From contig NC_058342.1 of NCBI RefSeq assembly GCF_905475395.1, positions 36,042,140 to 36,106,139 on the forward strand: 64,000 nt of DNA, given 5' to 3'. The stretch is from Chrysoperla carnea. Lineage: Eukaryota; Arthropoda; Insecta; Neuroptera; Chrysopidae. Position 1 is the stretch's first letter, and the number at the start of each line of letters is the position of its first letter. The translations under genes were made by a program, and so were the position numbers. The notes beneath the pieces are model-generated. The model saw only the letters and a list, made by a program, of their open reading frames with translations, did no database searches and was not told the origin of the DNA. Positions 10,533 to 24,400 of this stretch are shown here, one piece after another.

Positions 10533-13436
10533 AATATTTTTATTGTGGGTCCTGAAGAGGATATATTTTAACAAAATGCTTAAAATAATTTTATAGTTAA
10601 AGACAAACTTCGCCCACAGAAATGCTAATTCCTAATTTTTCTCCCAATACTTTCCGAAAATTGAAGCGTCCTATCAAGTTTGAGTCGTCACGTAAATCGT
10701 AAAGTATACGAATAAAAAAATGCTTGAGGTTGAAGGTCAAACTCAAAACAATAAAATCTGTGTCAATAGCTAACTCTGATCTATGATATGCATACTTCGA
10801 AGGTCATTCACAATATAAAAAAACACAAAAAGTTGGCTATTTGACTTGATTTGATTGAATTGAGTTGGCCTGATCCAGATGACAGTTAACAGAACACAGA
10901 TTTCTAATAAACTCGACTTACACTTTATTGTTTATCACAATTTATATTTTGCAAAGGCTATTAGGGCTTTAACTGCTTTATTTAGACTTCAACTCGAACT
11001 TAGTCAGTCTAGTTGAGTAGAAATCTGTGAAAATGGTTATCAACAAAAACAAAATGAAAATTGAAAGCGTTTATATTACGTAATAAAGCTTTTATTGTTT
11101 AATAATAAAATGTATTCTACATAAATTTAATTCTTTGAATCTTATCGATATCGAATTCAATTATTTTCTTTTTTTATTTAAAAAAAAAAGTTTTTCTTTC
11201 ATTATTTTACATTTTTTTAGAATATTTTCTGCAGATACAATAATTATTTTACAATAAATGAAATATAAATTTTCTCTTCATATCTGCCGCGCATGTTTTT
11301 TGTTTTTGACTATAGACTAGTAAAAATCACTAAAACGATGTATTTGTTAAAGCGGTCACGGTGTCAGCGTGGAAGCGAATGATATTGGTAAAACTGACCC
11401 AAATAATTCAAGATTCCAAATCATTTAACGATTCATAACGAATGGTTTCGATGATATGGACTCGAGGTGGTCTAATTATAGCTTTATCTCGGAAATTATT
11501 GTTTTAATCGTCAAATGAACTTGATTTTTTAATTTTTTGGATTCTGTTCGAAATATTTGGAAATAAATTCGCTACCCAAACATCTGCACCGATTTATTTT
11601 CATTTGTAAAGGATAGTACACTGTTTTTAATGAAACTTAAAAAGTTTCAAAAAATTTATTGTGTGTGTATCTATATTTACAATACAAAATGAGGTGCTGC
11701 CATTTTGTTTTTGGATTTGAAACGTGAACTTAAAGACGTTTTCATGTAATACTATATAATTTTAGTTTTAGCAGCTGCACCCGTTGGGTGTCAATACCAG
11801 AAAAAACATTGGGATTTTTTTTTTATATCAGTTGGCACTGATGTGGTTTTTACACTTATTAAGCTTAGCTTAATTATGATGGAAGGGTTGGGTTGGGTTC
11901 AATTTTACTAATTTTTGTAGATTACCCATTAAATGATACAGTTCTTTTGAAATTGATTACTTAAAACAGCCTTTTTTGTGCTAAATTAAATTTTATGGGC
12001 TTTATCTCAAATCGAAATTTAATTTTAATCTTTTTTACGATAAAAAGAGAGTCAAAGTTTTTCATCGTTCTTGTCTTTTTCGCAAGAAATCGATCTAGGA
12101 ATTGAATAACAGAGTTATAAATTTAGGCTATTCCCTTCTAAAGGTTTTCTGATGGCACGCGACACAATATTCTGAACACGTCACCGATCACAAAGGTCAC
12201 TATGAAGTTTTATATAACGAACGAACGCGAATCATCCTACGAACGCGTGTTCATTTGTTTTTGTAGTTACATCGTGGGCTACAATTGCCATTTTGAAACT
12301 TATCACAAACTCGTTGGTCAAAAAAGCGAACCAGAGAAATGCCATCTGCACGTTTAGCTATTTTTGCTCGACATTTCATGGGAAATGTAATTAAAGAAGA
12401 ATTAAATGCGAATTCGAATAATCACGGAGTCAAGACACATAAAGGCCACCCTAAAAAAATCTCCGCTCTCTTGCGTTTATGGCGAGCTTTTATTCTAACA
12501 GCTAGAATAAAAAATTTTACCTCAAACATTCAGAAAAACTAAAATTCGATTTCGAGTTATAAATGATTTTCAGATTTCAGAGTCGTTTTAAAAACTGTAA
12601 AAGTAATCTACGTTTAAAAGTGGTGATGGCCACTTTATTTGAAAAATTCAACTGATTCAGTATATAAAATATACAAAATTATAGTCGATTTCAAGTAAAT
12701 TGAAGCATGGTTACGAAAGAGAATGAATAATAAATAAATGATGATAGATTTGAATATATGTACCAATCAATGTGGTTCAATTTATATGAAAAAGACAATA
12801 ATAATAGTTGGTTGATTTGATGATGATAGATATGCTATTATAAATTATAAATTATAAATATATTTATTATTTACAAAACTTACTTTTCAACTTCACTGTA
12901 AAATCAGCAAGAATAACGAACGATTCTTTAATTCTACAAATAGTTCTCTATGTAAACCATTTCATTTTACATCTTGTTATCCTATTTTTTTTTTGTGTAG
13001 TCCATGCGATACAAATCAAAATTTTATTTATTTACACCTCCTTCATTTTCATACATCAAAAGTGGGAATTCATGATTCTCCATTAATTGTCATGTCAAAT
13101 TTTCAGAGGTGTACACAAATTTCCAATTTATTTCTTTTCAATATCGCGCATTGACTATTATTTTAAATACTAAAATTGTAGATTTTGTACTACATGAAAA
13201 AAGTTTTTTTTTTTACACAAGGTATTCCAAAAGTCATCACTACCCCTACTAACAAATTTAATGATCTTTATTATTACTCTAGCAAGTTTTTTTCTGTCCT
13301 ACTCTTATATTCCTTATTCCTTTATCAAATTCCATGATTTACCCCTCATTTTCAAGCTTATTATGTCTAGTTTTGACGAAAAATATACTCTCGGTTTAAA
13401 AATGTACCGCTTAAGACAAAACACGCTAGACAAATA

Positions 13437-13577
13437 ATTTTGGCTTATTTTTCCCATAGCCACATCCCCCGAAACAGGCCTTAGATCGAAATTTGGCAAA
13501 GAGCTTTTCCATTTGTCTTGATAAGCTTAAATTACTGGTATCATTTTCTTCTATCACTAACAGAACATCCTGTATAT
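13437..13577 (-). mobile_element. Partial copy of the 1574-1881 foldback family
   Basis: It contains the inverted right-hand part of the family: CCCATAGCCACATCCCC, CTTAGATCGAAATTTGGCAA, CATTTGTCTTGATAAGC, and the end AGAACATCCTGTATA. The open frames at 13314-13626 on the minus strand come from this repeat. Confidence 0.55.
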
Positions 13578-14882
13578 CTATACATGTATATAAATAGTTA
13601 GTAAAAGAGTGTATGATTTTTGGCATACCTTGTACTTGTATTGTGTAAAGGTATTATTTATATTTTGTTAAATATTTCGATAAATCGACTAGCCTTAAAT
13701 TTAAAAATATCTCTTATTTACTTATTTATAAGTGTTAATTAATGTATAATAATTAATAATTAATATATATTATATTATTAATATATTAATTATTAATTAT
13801 ATATTTTATTATATTATATATACATAGATATATATTATATGTACAGTCAACAGTGGAACACAAAAGTTAGCTACATTTTATTTAAAAAACTCTTTTTTTA
13901 TATTTTTATTTTATTTTTTTTATCGCTTTTCAATTATTTTTTCTTAAAAACACAGAGCAGAGCAATAGTACGACTTGGATTTTACGTCAAATTTAAAAAT
14001 TGGTATCAATCTGATTGAAATTTCATTCGTGTCATTATCATCAAGATTATTCATAATTCATTTTATGACCAATTTGTCTACGAAAATAATAGTTTTTCTG
14101 CTTAAAAAATTCAAATGAAGTTATTATAAACGACGAAAGTATTAGGGTGTCTTCATCTTAAATGCGACACACTGTATGAATTGAATTTTATCAAAAATTT
14201 TCATAAGGGATTTTTTTTTTTTTAATCGAAATTCATAAACAATTAAATTTAAGGGTACTTTTGATCCAAAATAAAATAAAGAAATCGACTTCATATGACA
14301 CCTGAGCAACTGTATTTTATACTTTGGACACGATCAATTCCAAGCTTTAAAACTATGAATAATCTCGCGACAACTTTTAATAACTATACAAAAAACAAAA
14401 TTTTTTTTTTGGAGAAGAAATATAAAAAAAAATCTTGATTTACATTTGTTTTTTTTCTTTTTTTTTTTAATTTAAAAAAATTTCTTATTGAAATCACAGT
14501 CAGATTTTGAGCTATAAAAAAACAGTACAAAGGAACAAAAAAACTGGTTTACAAAACGAATTATTGCTATATAAACATTTTAAAATACAGATCCCATAGA
14601 AAATTTTTTCTTTTTGAAAAATAAAAAAAATGGTATATTTTGTTTTTTTTTTCCTTTTTTTTATTATTATTGAAAGGCTTCATTATTTTTATATCAAAAT
14701 TTTTAAGAAAGCTGAATTTTAAGTCTATTGAGGTGTCACAGAAATTTCTTCAAAATTTAAACCCCCTCTCCCTTCTTTTGACTTCTATACGTCTCATCAC
14801 AAACTGATTTAAAACAAAAAGTTTAATCAAATCATTTAACTGTAAATTATACACTAATTTGTCCTCGACTTTAATTTTTTAT

Positions 14883-15098
14883 ATATACAGGGTGTCCGTG
14901 ATTCAATGAGCATAGCTTGAGGACGTATTCTTTGGATAATATTAAGTCGAAAGTCTTTGTTGATTAAATTTAATAGTGCCCATAACTCCTTAACTATTGG
15001 GTTCTGGATAAAAATATATAAGACATTTTTGACTTAAAATTTTCCAAAGAATACGCTTTTAAGGTCGAGACCATCGAGTCACGGAACACTCTGTATAT
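14883..15098. mobile_element. MITE with TATACAGGGTGTCCGTG ends
   Basis: The left end TATACAGGGTGTCCGTGATT is inverted at the right as GTCACGGAACACTCTGTATA. Internal arms (AGAATACG...CGTATTCT types near 14925 and 15050) are also inverted. TATA at both borders fits a TA target site. Confidence 0.7.
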
Positions 15099-15476
15099 GA
15101 CACAAAATTAATATTCTAAAAAAATTAAAAGTTGGTTCAGTTCTTTCTCAAAAATAAAAAAATTGCACACTATTTTCTTAAAATAATTTTTGGTAACAGT
15201 ATAAAAGTAATTTGTTCTTTTCGCTGCAAATTATTAGACTTAACTATGGCATTAATAAAAGTACATATTAAAAGTTTCGTCCAACCTTAATTCAAGGTTC
15301 AAAAAAAACGATAATCCATAATTTTTTGAAATTAATTATTTTGGAATTATTAAAAAATAATGCGACCGGCAAATTAAAAAAAAAACTAATTTTTAAATGT
15401 TTTATTTGGACTTGATTCAGAGTTAGGCGAATTATTAGAATTGTACTCGATAAAAAAAAATTATATTCAAATTAAT

Positions 15477-15699
15477 TACAGTCAAAATTGGTTATAATAA
15501 CAAATCGGCTACTGTGACCAATTAAAAAGGTATAAACGACCATTAAACTACTTTGAAAATTATTAAATTAATTTTGATCCTTATACAGGCTGTTCTATAA
15601 TTTACTGCAGACCTTTTCGCTTCCTGAATAAGCTGAGAAAAAAAAGAAAATACCAAATTTGAGTAAGAACCTTTCAATGTCTAACCAGTTTTGACTGTA
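15477..15699. mobile_element. pogo/Tc1-type MITE with ACAGTCAAA ends
   Basis: The left end TACAGTCAAAATTGGTTATA is mirrored by TCTAACCAGTTTTGACTGTA on the right. TA borders and a CAGTCAAA start match the longer element at 35516-36499. A single such end is also seen near 6383-6475. Confidence 0.55.
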
Positions 15700-16795
15700 A
15701 TTAAAATTATAGCAATTATTAAAAAAAAAATGTAATCTAGGATTTACAAAAACATAAAAACAGATCTTAAAATATGGCAATTAAGTTTTACGTAAAATAG
15801 CAACAAAATTATAGTACTTAAAATAATTATAAAATAATGGCATTTAGCAAAAAATCAATGTCTCTCTCTCTTCTTTGGTGCTAATTGCTAAAAAATCTAA
15901 AAAACAAACAAAAATTCTGGTCAGATTGTTGACAATAATTTTGTGGAATGTTTTTGGAATTAAAATCAGAAGTGTGATGAAAAATTATTTTGATTTTTTT
16001 TTATTGCTATCACAGGATTAAAAAATTGTATCCAGAGGCTTCAAGAAGAAGCCATTTTAAAGATCAAAACTAATTTTAAGTATTTTTGTACGTAATGTGT
16101 GTGTGATCTAGCCCCAGGATTGGGATACATTCCCAGGATTGAGTATCCCAGAAGATTGTGTTATGATTTCATTTACAACTGGAATCGTCTAATTTTTATA
16201 TTCAAAATATGCTTGACATCATTCTCGAAGGCTTTTCATGAAGTTTCGAGATATCGGCGTACGTAGCGTATTTTTTTAAATCAAAAAGTACAAAAATCGA
16301 CTTTATCAAACATTTTTTAAAGTATTTCTAGCGAATTGCAATCTCTGAGGGAATTTGCTTAGCTAACGCAGCTCTTGCGCTCCTCCTCTTTTTTTTTGTA
16401 GTCGAAGAGCGCAATCTGGGATAGATTTCAGGGACCTTTTTGAAAACTATTCATCAACATCAAATCGTCTTAAATTTTTATGTTTTTTGGTCCATAAATC
16501 GAAAATTTGACAAATGGTGAAAAAGACAGAGATCGAAATACGAGAATTTCATTCACATTCCTCTACCAGGGCCAACCCTTTAAAAACAATCGAATATCCA
16601 GAATTGTAATATCTCAAAGAATTCAATAGGTGGCGTCGTACAAAAATATTTAAAAAGATACTTAACTAGCAGGTGCCAGGTGCCAGATCCCAGTTGCTCC
16701 GTTTTAACATGACAAATAAATAGACTTTGAGATCAGATAAGTGATTTAAACCAAAAAGTAACTACACAATATTTGGATAGCAAAAAAAGAAACTA

Positions 16796-16801
16796 TTTAT
16801 T
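16796..16801 (-). terminator. AATAAA poly(A) signal one base after the giant gene's stop
   Basis: On the minus strand the stop TAA (16805-16803) is followed by C and then AATAAA. If used, the 3' UTR would be very short. More distal signals cannot be excluded in the AT-rich DNA. Confidence 0.35.
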
Positions 16802-16802
16802 G

Positions 16803-18424
16803 TTAACTAATTTTTTTACCACCGATTTTTTTAGTTGCTGCATGTCCATGTTGTGTAAATGCTTTTTTACCAAATTTTCTTTTTGTTGGTGGGGATGATG
16901 TATCCTGTGCCGTCGTACAACAAGGGCATCCTTTTCTTACATGTCCACGTTTCGAAGCACGTCGTAATCCACTACTGATCGATGCTAGATCTGAATCAGA
17001 TAATATCGAATGCGGTGATGATTCCGATGAGTCTTCCAACATGCCTTCCATCATGTCCGCAGACATTGCTGACATAGACTCCTCATTGTTATCAATATCA
17101 CTAGACGGTGTGTTGTTTAGATGCGTATGCGTGCTAGTTTCGTGTGTTTCATCTTTATCGCACGTAAACGATGACGCATCTACCCCATTTTCATCGTACA
17201 CGTACAATTTATACGGTCGTTTACGACTGTATTTTCGGGTATTGTTATCAGACTGTGCTTCAGATGCTGAATCTGATAACGAATCATTATCTTTAGCGTC
17301 GTTCGATGTCGAACTTGTTCGAGAGTTTGTGTCATCATGACTTGAGGAAGATAATTCACAATCTGATTCGAATAAGGAGTAACTACGTCCTTTTTTCGCC
17401 GCTAACTTTGTATTTGATTTCTTTGAATACGTGTACAAATGTGAGTGCGTTGCTTGCGTTAAAGGCGATTCAGCACGATACGGTGAAGGTAGACAGTAGG
17501 AGGTTGATTGCGGTAAAGGGGAGGGGATTGTAACATCTGAGATAAGAGGAGTATTTGTAATAAGTGTGTTGGTATCCTCATAGGAAGACTGACTTGAATT
17601 GCTACATTGGGCCACAACGTTTGCATGGAATTTTGTAGTACCGTTCTTGTTAATTTTATTCTTTTGTACTAGCAGATAATCGATATGCTCGTTCAGTTTG
17701 TTCTTAATATCTTGTGATGATGCAGTCGTCATACTCATAGACATAGTTAGACTCATGTCTCGACTACTTCCATTATCTAACGTATTCGTAAAGATGTTGA
17801 TGTTATCATCATCGTTGTCGTTATCATTATCATTATCGTTGCTACAAGTCGTCGTGACGACATCTTGTAAAAGTACATTAGCTCCAACTCCAAACGATGG
17901 CGATTGATTTGTATTATCAAACAGTATCTCTGCTTCGGGGAATAAATCACTAGCACTTGGTTCATCCACACCTAAATCTTCACATTCCTCGGATAATGAT
18001 TTTTGTAAGCGTAACTCACGTTCGATAGCTGCCTGTTTTCGCTGCGCTTGAATACTCAATTGTTTTTGATGATTATTGTTAATAGTACGTGATTTCTTGT
18101 CTGATTGAGAGTCAGATCCAATTGTGGATGTGGCATATTGCATACCAGGACTATGTCTAAATATCGGCGATGCCCCTGCGGGATGGTGTTGCTGTTCAAT
18201 ACCGTCTATACTGTGATTGTGACTGTTGCTTGCCCAATTCTTCTTAAAACTATTTTTGGTATTATCGATACTAATACAATCACGTTCCACTTTACCGTTG
18301 TGGATTGGACTCACATTTATGACGTTCGATGCACTCCCATGATCCGTTAATATCATACCAGATGAATGGTTGCCATTGTCATTTAATTCGTTACATAATT
18401 GGCTCAATAGTGGTCCATTTGAAC
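16803..18424 (-). CDS. Giant gene, last coding exon
   Basis: It begins after TTTTTAG, completing a Gly codon split with the previous exon, and runs 540 codons to the stop. It opens with SNGPLLSQLCNELND, then is Ser/Asn/Asp-rich, with a (GAT/AAC)-type microsatellite coding an Asn-Asp run near 17800-17845. The final part is better ordered: the basic RKRPYKLYVYDENG (about 17190-17245), then RRASKRGHVRKGCPCC (about 16915-16965) and a Lys-rich tail. The CPCC with flanking basic residues could bind metal or nucleic acid, but I know no family with this exact motif. Confidence 0.85.
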
Positions 18425-21400
18425 CTAAAAATTCAAATAATTTACTCAATCAAATCAATTATATATAAATAAATTATAGCATAAGATTAATCATTAAGAA
18501 AATTAATTAAGGGTTCATTTAGGTGGCTTGAAGAAATAGCTTAATTTTGAAAAGCTGTATCTCCGAAACTATCAATCGTATAAAAACTGGTTTGATCTCA
18601 AATTGTTGAAAGAAAAAAGGTTTTTTAATGGAGAGTGGTCTGAGATTCGTTTCAAGTGCGAGTTTAGGGTTTCTAGCCGAAAAAATTTTTAAAAAAAACA
18701 TAGGAATGAACGTCCTTGAGCGAATAAATTTTGGGTATTTTGTTACAGGATAAAAAAAAAAGAAAAAAAACTTAAAAAAAAAAAAAAAAATTTATAAAAT
18801 ATAAAGAGATGTAACAATTATATAATCCACACTGTACAAATTCATTAAATACTTATATAACACTTCAAATTTACAACTTTATAAACATATCTAGACATTA
18901 GTTTTACTCTCAACTCACCCCCCCCCCCCCCTTCATCCCCAAACGATAACAACCCATTCAAATTCGTGTCTAGATTTGTTTATCCAGAGATGGGATACTC
19001 GAAAACTATTAAATAGCAAGAATAATTAGATAGAATTCCTAATTGTTTGATATATGCAGAGTGTCTCAGGAGTAACGGACGCCAGTTTCTTACTATTCGT
19101 TTCTTACTTCGCTTTCCTGATTGGCTGTCTATTTTAACTAATAGCTAATTATCCGTGCATCAGATAAAAAATTGGAAGAGAACCTTTCGTCTTAGAATTG
19201 TATTTTCTATCTGATGCACAAGGGCGTCCGTTACTCTTGAAACAACCTGTATTCCAAAAACAGGGATAATAATATTTTAAATTTGTTGGTATCAAGTATC
19301 GATAAAATTTCGAATTTCAAGTATCGATTATTAAAGATTTTCGAACTACCTGAATTGAATCTGCTGAGTAAGTTTCGAGGATCCATCCCTAGTTTATACA
19401 ACAATTCAAAATTATGAATTAAATACCTGAAATGGTTGTTGGATCGTTGACTTGTAGCTGCAATTGATGGGCATGGGAGGTGTTTCGATGGTTGCCATTA
19501 TTCGTCTCCGCTAGCATTGACGTTGAATGACTTTTGTGATTTGACGATTGTACCGTTAAAACAGCGCCACTTGAATTAAAATCCAAACTATTCGAACTGG
19601 AATGAGTCGTTACGGTATCAGCCAGAGTTAAAATACCAGCACCAGTAGCAGATTGAGTGGTTCGAATGAAACTCGTTTCACTCGATGATACCATTGTCCG
19701 ATTTAATATTTGTGTTGAGAGCTTCTGAGCATTCGATGTTGGAACTAAAACTTGTGTGGTAATCTGTTGCGATGTACCAGCCGCACCCGGATTATTCGAT
19801 AAAGTTGTGGGTAATTTTAAAGGCTTCACAGCTAATATTTTACTACCACCGGAGACAATTGTTATTTGATGACCCCCTTTCACCATAGACATGGGCAACA
19901 AATAATTTCCAGGTACCAGAACAGTGGCGGTATTTGTGATTTTACCAACTTGTGCCAAAGCTTCACTCACGACGGAATCAGTAATGATGACGTTACGATT
20001 ACCCGTTGAATTGGATGTGTCAGTGAGTATTAACTGTCGATGGGTTTGTTGAGGGGTTTGATGCGCACTAGAGACACTTACATTGACATTGGTCGGTACA
20101 GATACAGACGTCGCAGAAACAGAAGTCGCAGATACAGCGGATGCCGATTGTGAGGATGACGGACGGTCCATACAATCGTTTGAATTGTCCATGCCATGTA
20201 AACCACGCATGCCTGGTATATCCATTGAACCTTCGGTGGATTGTGCATCGTCCATGCTGAGCATCGCTTGTGACGGTGAATCTTGTAGCTGTGACAAATG
20301 TAATTGTACTCCACATGAACTGTCTTCACTACCGATCGTACGATGATCATCAATCGTGCCTGGACTCATCTCCATACCAGAACCAGTTCCACCACCGCTT
20401 GTCGATACTTTCTTACCACCAGATGATTTTTTACGTTTTGAATTTTGACTAGGATTTGCTGGTGGATTCGACCGTCGTCGTGGAGCTGGTTTATTATTTA
20501 AATCTGGTGAATTACGTAACTGTTCAGCGTATTCAGCTAAGATTGAATATATTCTTTGTGCAGTACCCTCATCCTCTTGAGGTTTCTGTTGTGGTTTTGG
20601 CACGGGTGATGCTTTTAATGGACTAGCTTGTGTGTTCGGTTTGATCGGTTTATTTTTAATTGTTTTGGAGGCCGCTGTGACCGCTGTCTGACTGTTCACT
20701 GTTGCATTTAATTTGATTGGTGTTGATTTGGAAGACGATATGGAATTGGGATTATTGTTAGCATTGCTACTGGATGATGGACTTGAAGAACTACTTTGTG
20801 AGGTCACACTAAGTGCTGGTGAAGGTGTTGACGACGCCATCGACATTGACATCGGTTGTTGTTGCATAACGACAACAGGTGATGATAATATCGTTTGCCC
20901 CAATTGACCAGAAACGTATGCAACACTAACGCGCTGTTGTTGAGATCCAACAACTAAATTTGATGTGTCAATATGGGGCGCTGTTTGAAATGTCGCCATT
21001 ATAGGTGTCGACGATCGATTCGATGTCTGTGTACTGTCGTCTGATGTGTCAGCTGTTGTATTTGAATTCTCTAACTTGCTGACGAAACAACTTGTGGAAA
21101 CAACAGTTGAAACTGTCGTTGATGGCACAGTTGCTGTAACAACAGTTGTCGCTGTTGATGACACAGATGTTGCTGGTTGAACTGTACTGGTTGTGCTACG
21201 TTCTTTAACCTTCTCGAAAACTTTATCAAATTCACGTAGCTGCTCTAATGTGGATGAACTGACAGCAGGTTCGAGAGCATTCATATTGCTAGTAAGTACA
21301 CGGGCATTTTGTGGCAAGCGTATTGGAGTGCCAACGGTGCCAGATGTAAGTAAAACGCGTTGGCGTAACAACACAGGTGTCATTACACGTGTCGTTGGGA

Positions 21401-24400
21401 TCCCACCAGCACCAGTTCGTTGAACAATTGGTAAAGCTAATCGCATTGGTGTTAAAACTGTTTGACTGTGACTGTGACCAGTAGTTTGACCACCACTACT
21501 TTGATTTTGACTTTGACTGGCTACTAAACTAACAGTTTGACTGGCACTGGAAGGTGGTAAACTATCGTTTGATGCGTTACTGTCAACATCATTACTTTCG
21601 TTCTTGTTCTCAATGATGTTAGCGATTTTATTGTTAGCGATATTGTTGGTTGTTTTAATCAATCTTATTTGTTGTTGTTGCTGATTACTGTTGCTGATTG
21701 CCCTCTGTATTGTCGAAGTAGTGCTACCAACTGTGTTACCAATTGACACAGACACTGACACCGGTACCACAGTGATGGGTGTTGATGTGGTTGATGTAAT
21801 TGTTGAAGTAACTGGTAGCGATAAAGATGGTGCACTTGAAACTGCAACAACACTCGCACCACCCATTTTACTAACCAACAGCAATGGTTGTTGATCAGTA
21901 TTACGTGTTGTTTGGCTATTCGAAAAATTTGTCGTTTTACCAAATGCTTGTTGAAATTTTGGTAAAGTACTTAGCTGTGCCGTAGCTGTAGCTGTACCTG
22001 CACTAGATGTGATTGTAATACTTTCACTAGATGATGACGCAGGCGCAGATGTTGAATTATTATTAACTGTTTGTGTTTGATTTGTACGTCCAATATGAAT
22101 GAATTTAGCATAAGTCTCTTCAAAAACCGATCGAGCTGATGACGAACCGATTGCGCCTGCGTGTGTGTGTGTGGATGTTAACTTGGATGTGGGTGAGATC
22201 ACTTCAACTTTAACAATTTCACCAGTTTGTTGTTTATTCACAGTTGCCATTTTAACAGACGAGGAAGCCGATAAGGAAACAGGTGTTATGTATGTTTTAC
22301 CATCGGATATTTTGTAGAGTAGTTGTAACGGTTTGACACCATCACTGGTTGAGATCGATTTTAACAGTTGGGATGAGTTAACAAATGATAGAAGATGAGG
22401 TGTACCTGATGTTGTGCCTGCTGTAGCTCCACGTACTTGTATTGTACCAACAGGACCAGGACCACCAGCTACAGATACTTGATGATTTGAAGTCACTCCA
22501 GTTGCAGTCGCACGTATTATATTTGATACAGGTGTTGAACTCACTGTTACAGTTGACACCGCTGTTGAATGTGATTCATCCGCTGCACTGTTGACTGCCA
22601 CTGTTGATTGATGATACATTTGTTTCAGTCTAGTAGCACCAGAGGCTGTGGCTGTAACTCCAGCTCCAGCTCCAGTCATCTCTTGATGATGGCTATGAGT
22701 GCGTATCGTAGGTCGATGTATCAGCATGTTGACCAGAGTTGGTGTATCTGTATTTGATGACGATAATGTGGTTGAATTGGTGATAATTGCTGACGTGCTA
22801 CGTACCACTGACACTGTGCTCCCATTTGTTGTATTCGACGAATTTTGTACTATATTTGGTGATGTGACAATTGTGGATAAACTCGGTACCGTTGTCGTTT
22901 GTTGCACCGATACATTATTCGTTGATGGGCTTGGGCTACTCCTTGGGTTCTGTTGCGCACCTCCTGTTGATTCCTGTTGAATAAAATCAGAATTATGCTT
23001 TAATTGAACGAAAGAAATACTTGTAACTAAAACAGGGTATCTAGTGCAGATGGTCTCACGACCTTCTCTCACGAGATATTCTGTTCAATGATATACTAAT
23101 GTTGAAGTTCTACCTAAAATAATAGGATATTTGTCACTATCAAATTCCGTTCCCAAATTTGCTTTGGTGCTTGGTTTATCCTCACTAAATTATCTGTAGC
23201 CATCTAAGATTGGTCTTTTTAAAATATTCTCATTTCTAACAAGCTCATCGGCTTCACAATTTCCTGGAATGTTTCTGTTATCCGAATAAACTAAAGAATG
23301 ATTTATTCGCGGATAAATTATTCGTGAATAAAAACATTATGGATTATTGGTTATTCGAATAATGTCCATCTCTGATCTCAATTACAATTCGACATATTTG
23401 TGATAGAATCGTTACACAAATGAAATTGTACAATCAAGCTTAATAAAAATGAACCATATCATGTTCAGAAATCAATTTTTAAACTTATACTATTTCGTAT
23501 ATGTATACTTAAATTTAACTCTTTTAGCTTGAATGTAACTCTTTCGGAGTTCAGCTTGGTGATCGCTGATCAATTCTTGCATTTTGGGGAAATATAGACA
23601 TCTGTGATAACCTTTCCAAACTATGAGGGATTTAAATAGTCAAATATACAGAGCGTATCATATCATTCTCATCCCAGATCTCAGAAAATTGGAACAGCTT
23701 TGATTGACTCTCAAAATTGAATTTTATCATTGAAGAAGCTCTATCATTTCATAGTCTAGTCAACAAGCATCGTTTTGGGACAAACCTGGTCCAATTCTCG
23801 AAAATTTATCGATCGATGGTATTAAATTGTTTATAATTATTACAACAACCTCTTCATTTGTGTAAGAAAAGTTTCTAAACATAATTTCGAAAATGATACT
23901 TTGATCATAACTTTCCGAGAACTAGAAACAGATTATTTCCAAAATGATGCTTATTGACTAGACTAAAAAGACTTACTTTGATTTGATCACACTGTAAGTT
24001 TTTTGATACACTCTGTATATTAATTGATTTTTTTATAGTACCAGATGTAACAGTAATGATCATCGGTGGGTTGCGTCAGTTACGTGGATTCTCAAAAGCT
24101 ATCCTGTTGAAAATGTACTGTCGAGATCAATAAAAATGAACCTGCTCCTTAACTTCTATACTTATAGTCAAAATCTGCTATACAGATATTGAAGCGACCC
24201 ATAGCAAGGTCAATATATCCGATAGCCGTTATATATGTGCATTTTATCTCTCTGGAGCTAGCTTGGTTGCTCTTGCACTAAAAATTACTATTCGTGATAG
24301 TGCCTCGGAGCTATATAGCCCAGTTTAGTGTTTAACCATCTTCTGTGATTAAAGGATTATATCCAGTTAGAATTTTGAAAGAATCCAATGCATTTCCGGA

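Larger units (their letters stand above)
5506..16802. other. Intergenic, repeat-rich, no gene recognised
   Basis: About 11.3 kb separates the FCHo start from the 3' end of the giant gene. Short open frames at 8231-8413, 9938-10135, 12339-12542, 13314-13626 and 15595-15780 have AT-driven composition, resemble no family I know, and are not supported as genes. Besides the elements listed separately there are long A/T runs and an AT microsatellite near 13740-13830. The FCHo promoter should lie just right of 5505, but no clear core motif can be named. Confidence 0.6.

Noticed and set aside
12339-12542. 67-codon plus-strand frame (MPSARLAIFARHF)
   Set aside because: Slightly unusual composition but no family match, no splice context and no neighbouring exon; could be a transposon scrap.
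22699-22980. Plus-strand open frame antisense to the giant gene
   Set aside because: Reverse image of the Ser/Thr/Val-rich exon; similar shadows recur all along 19419-22973.
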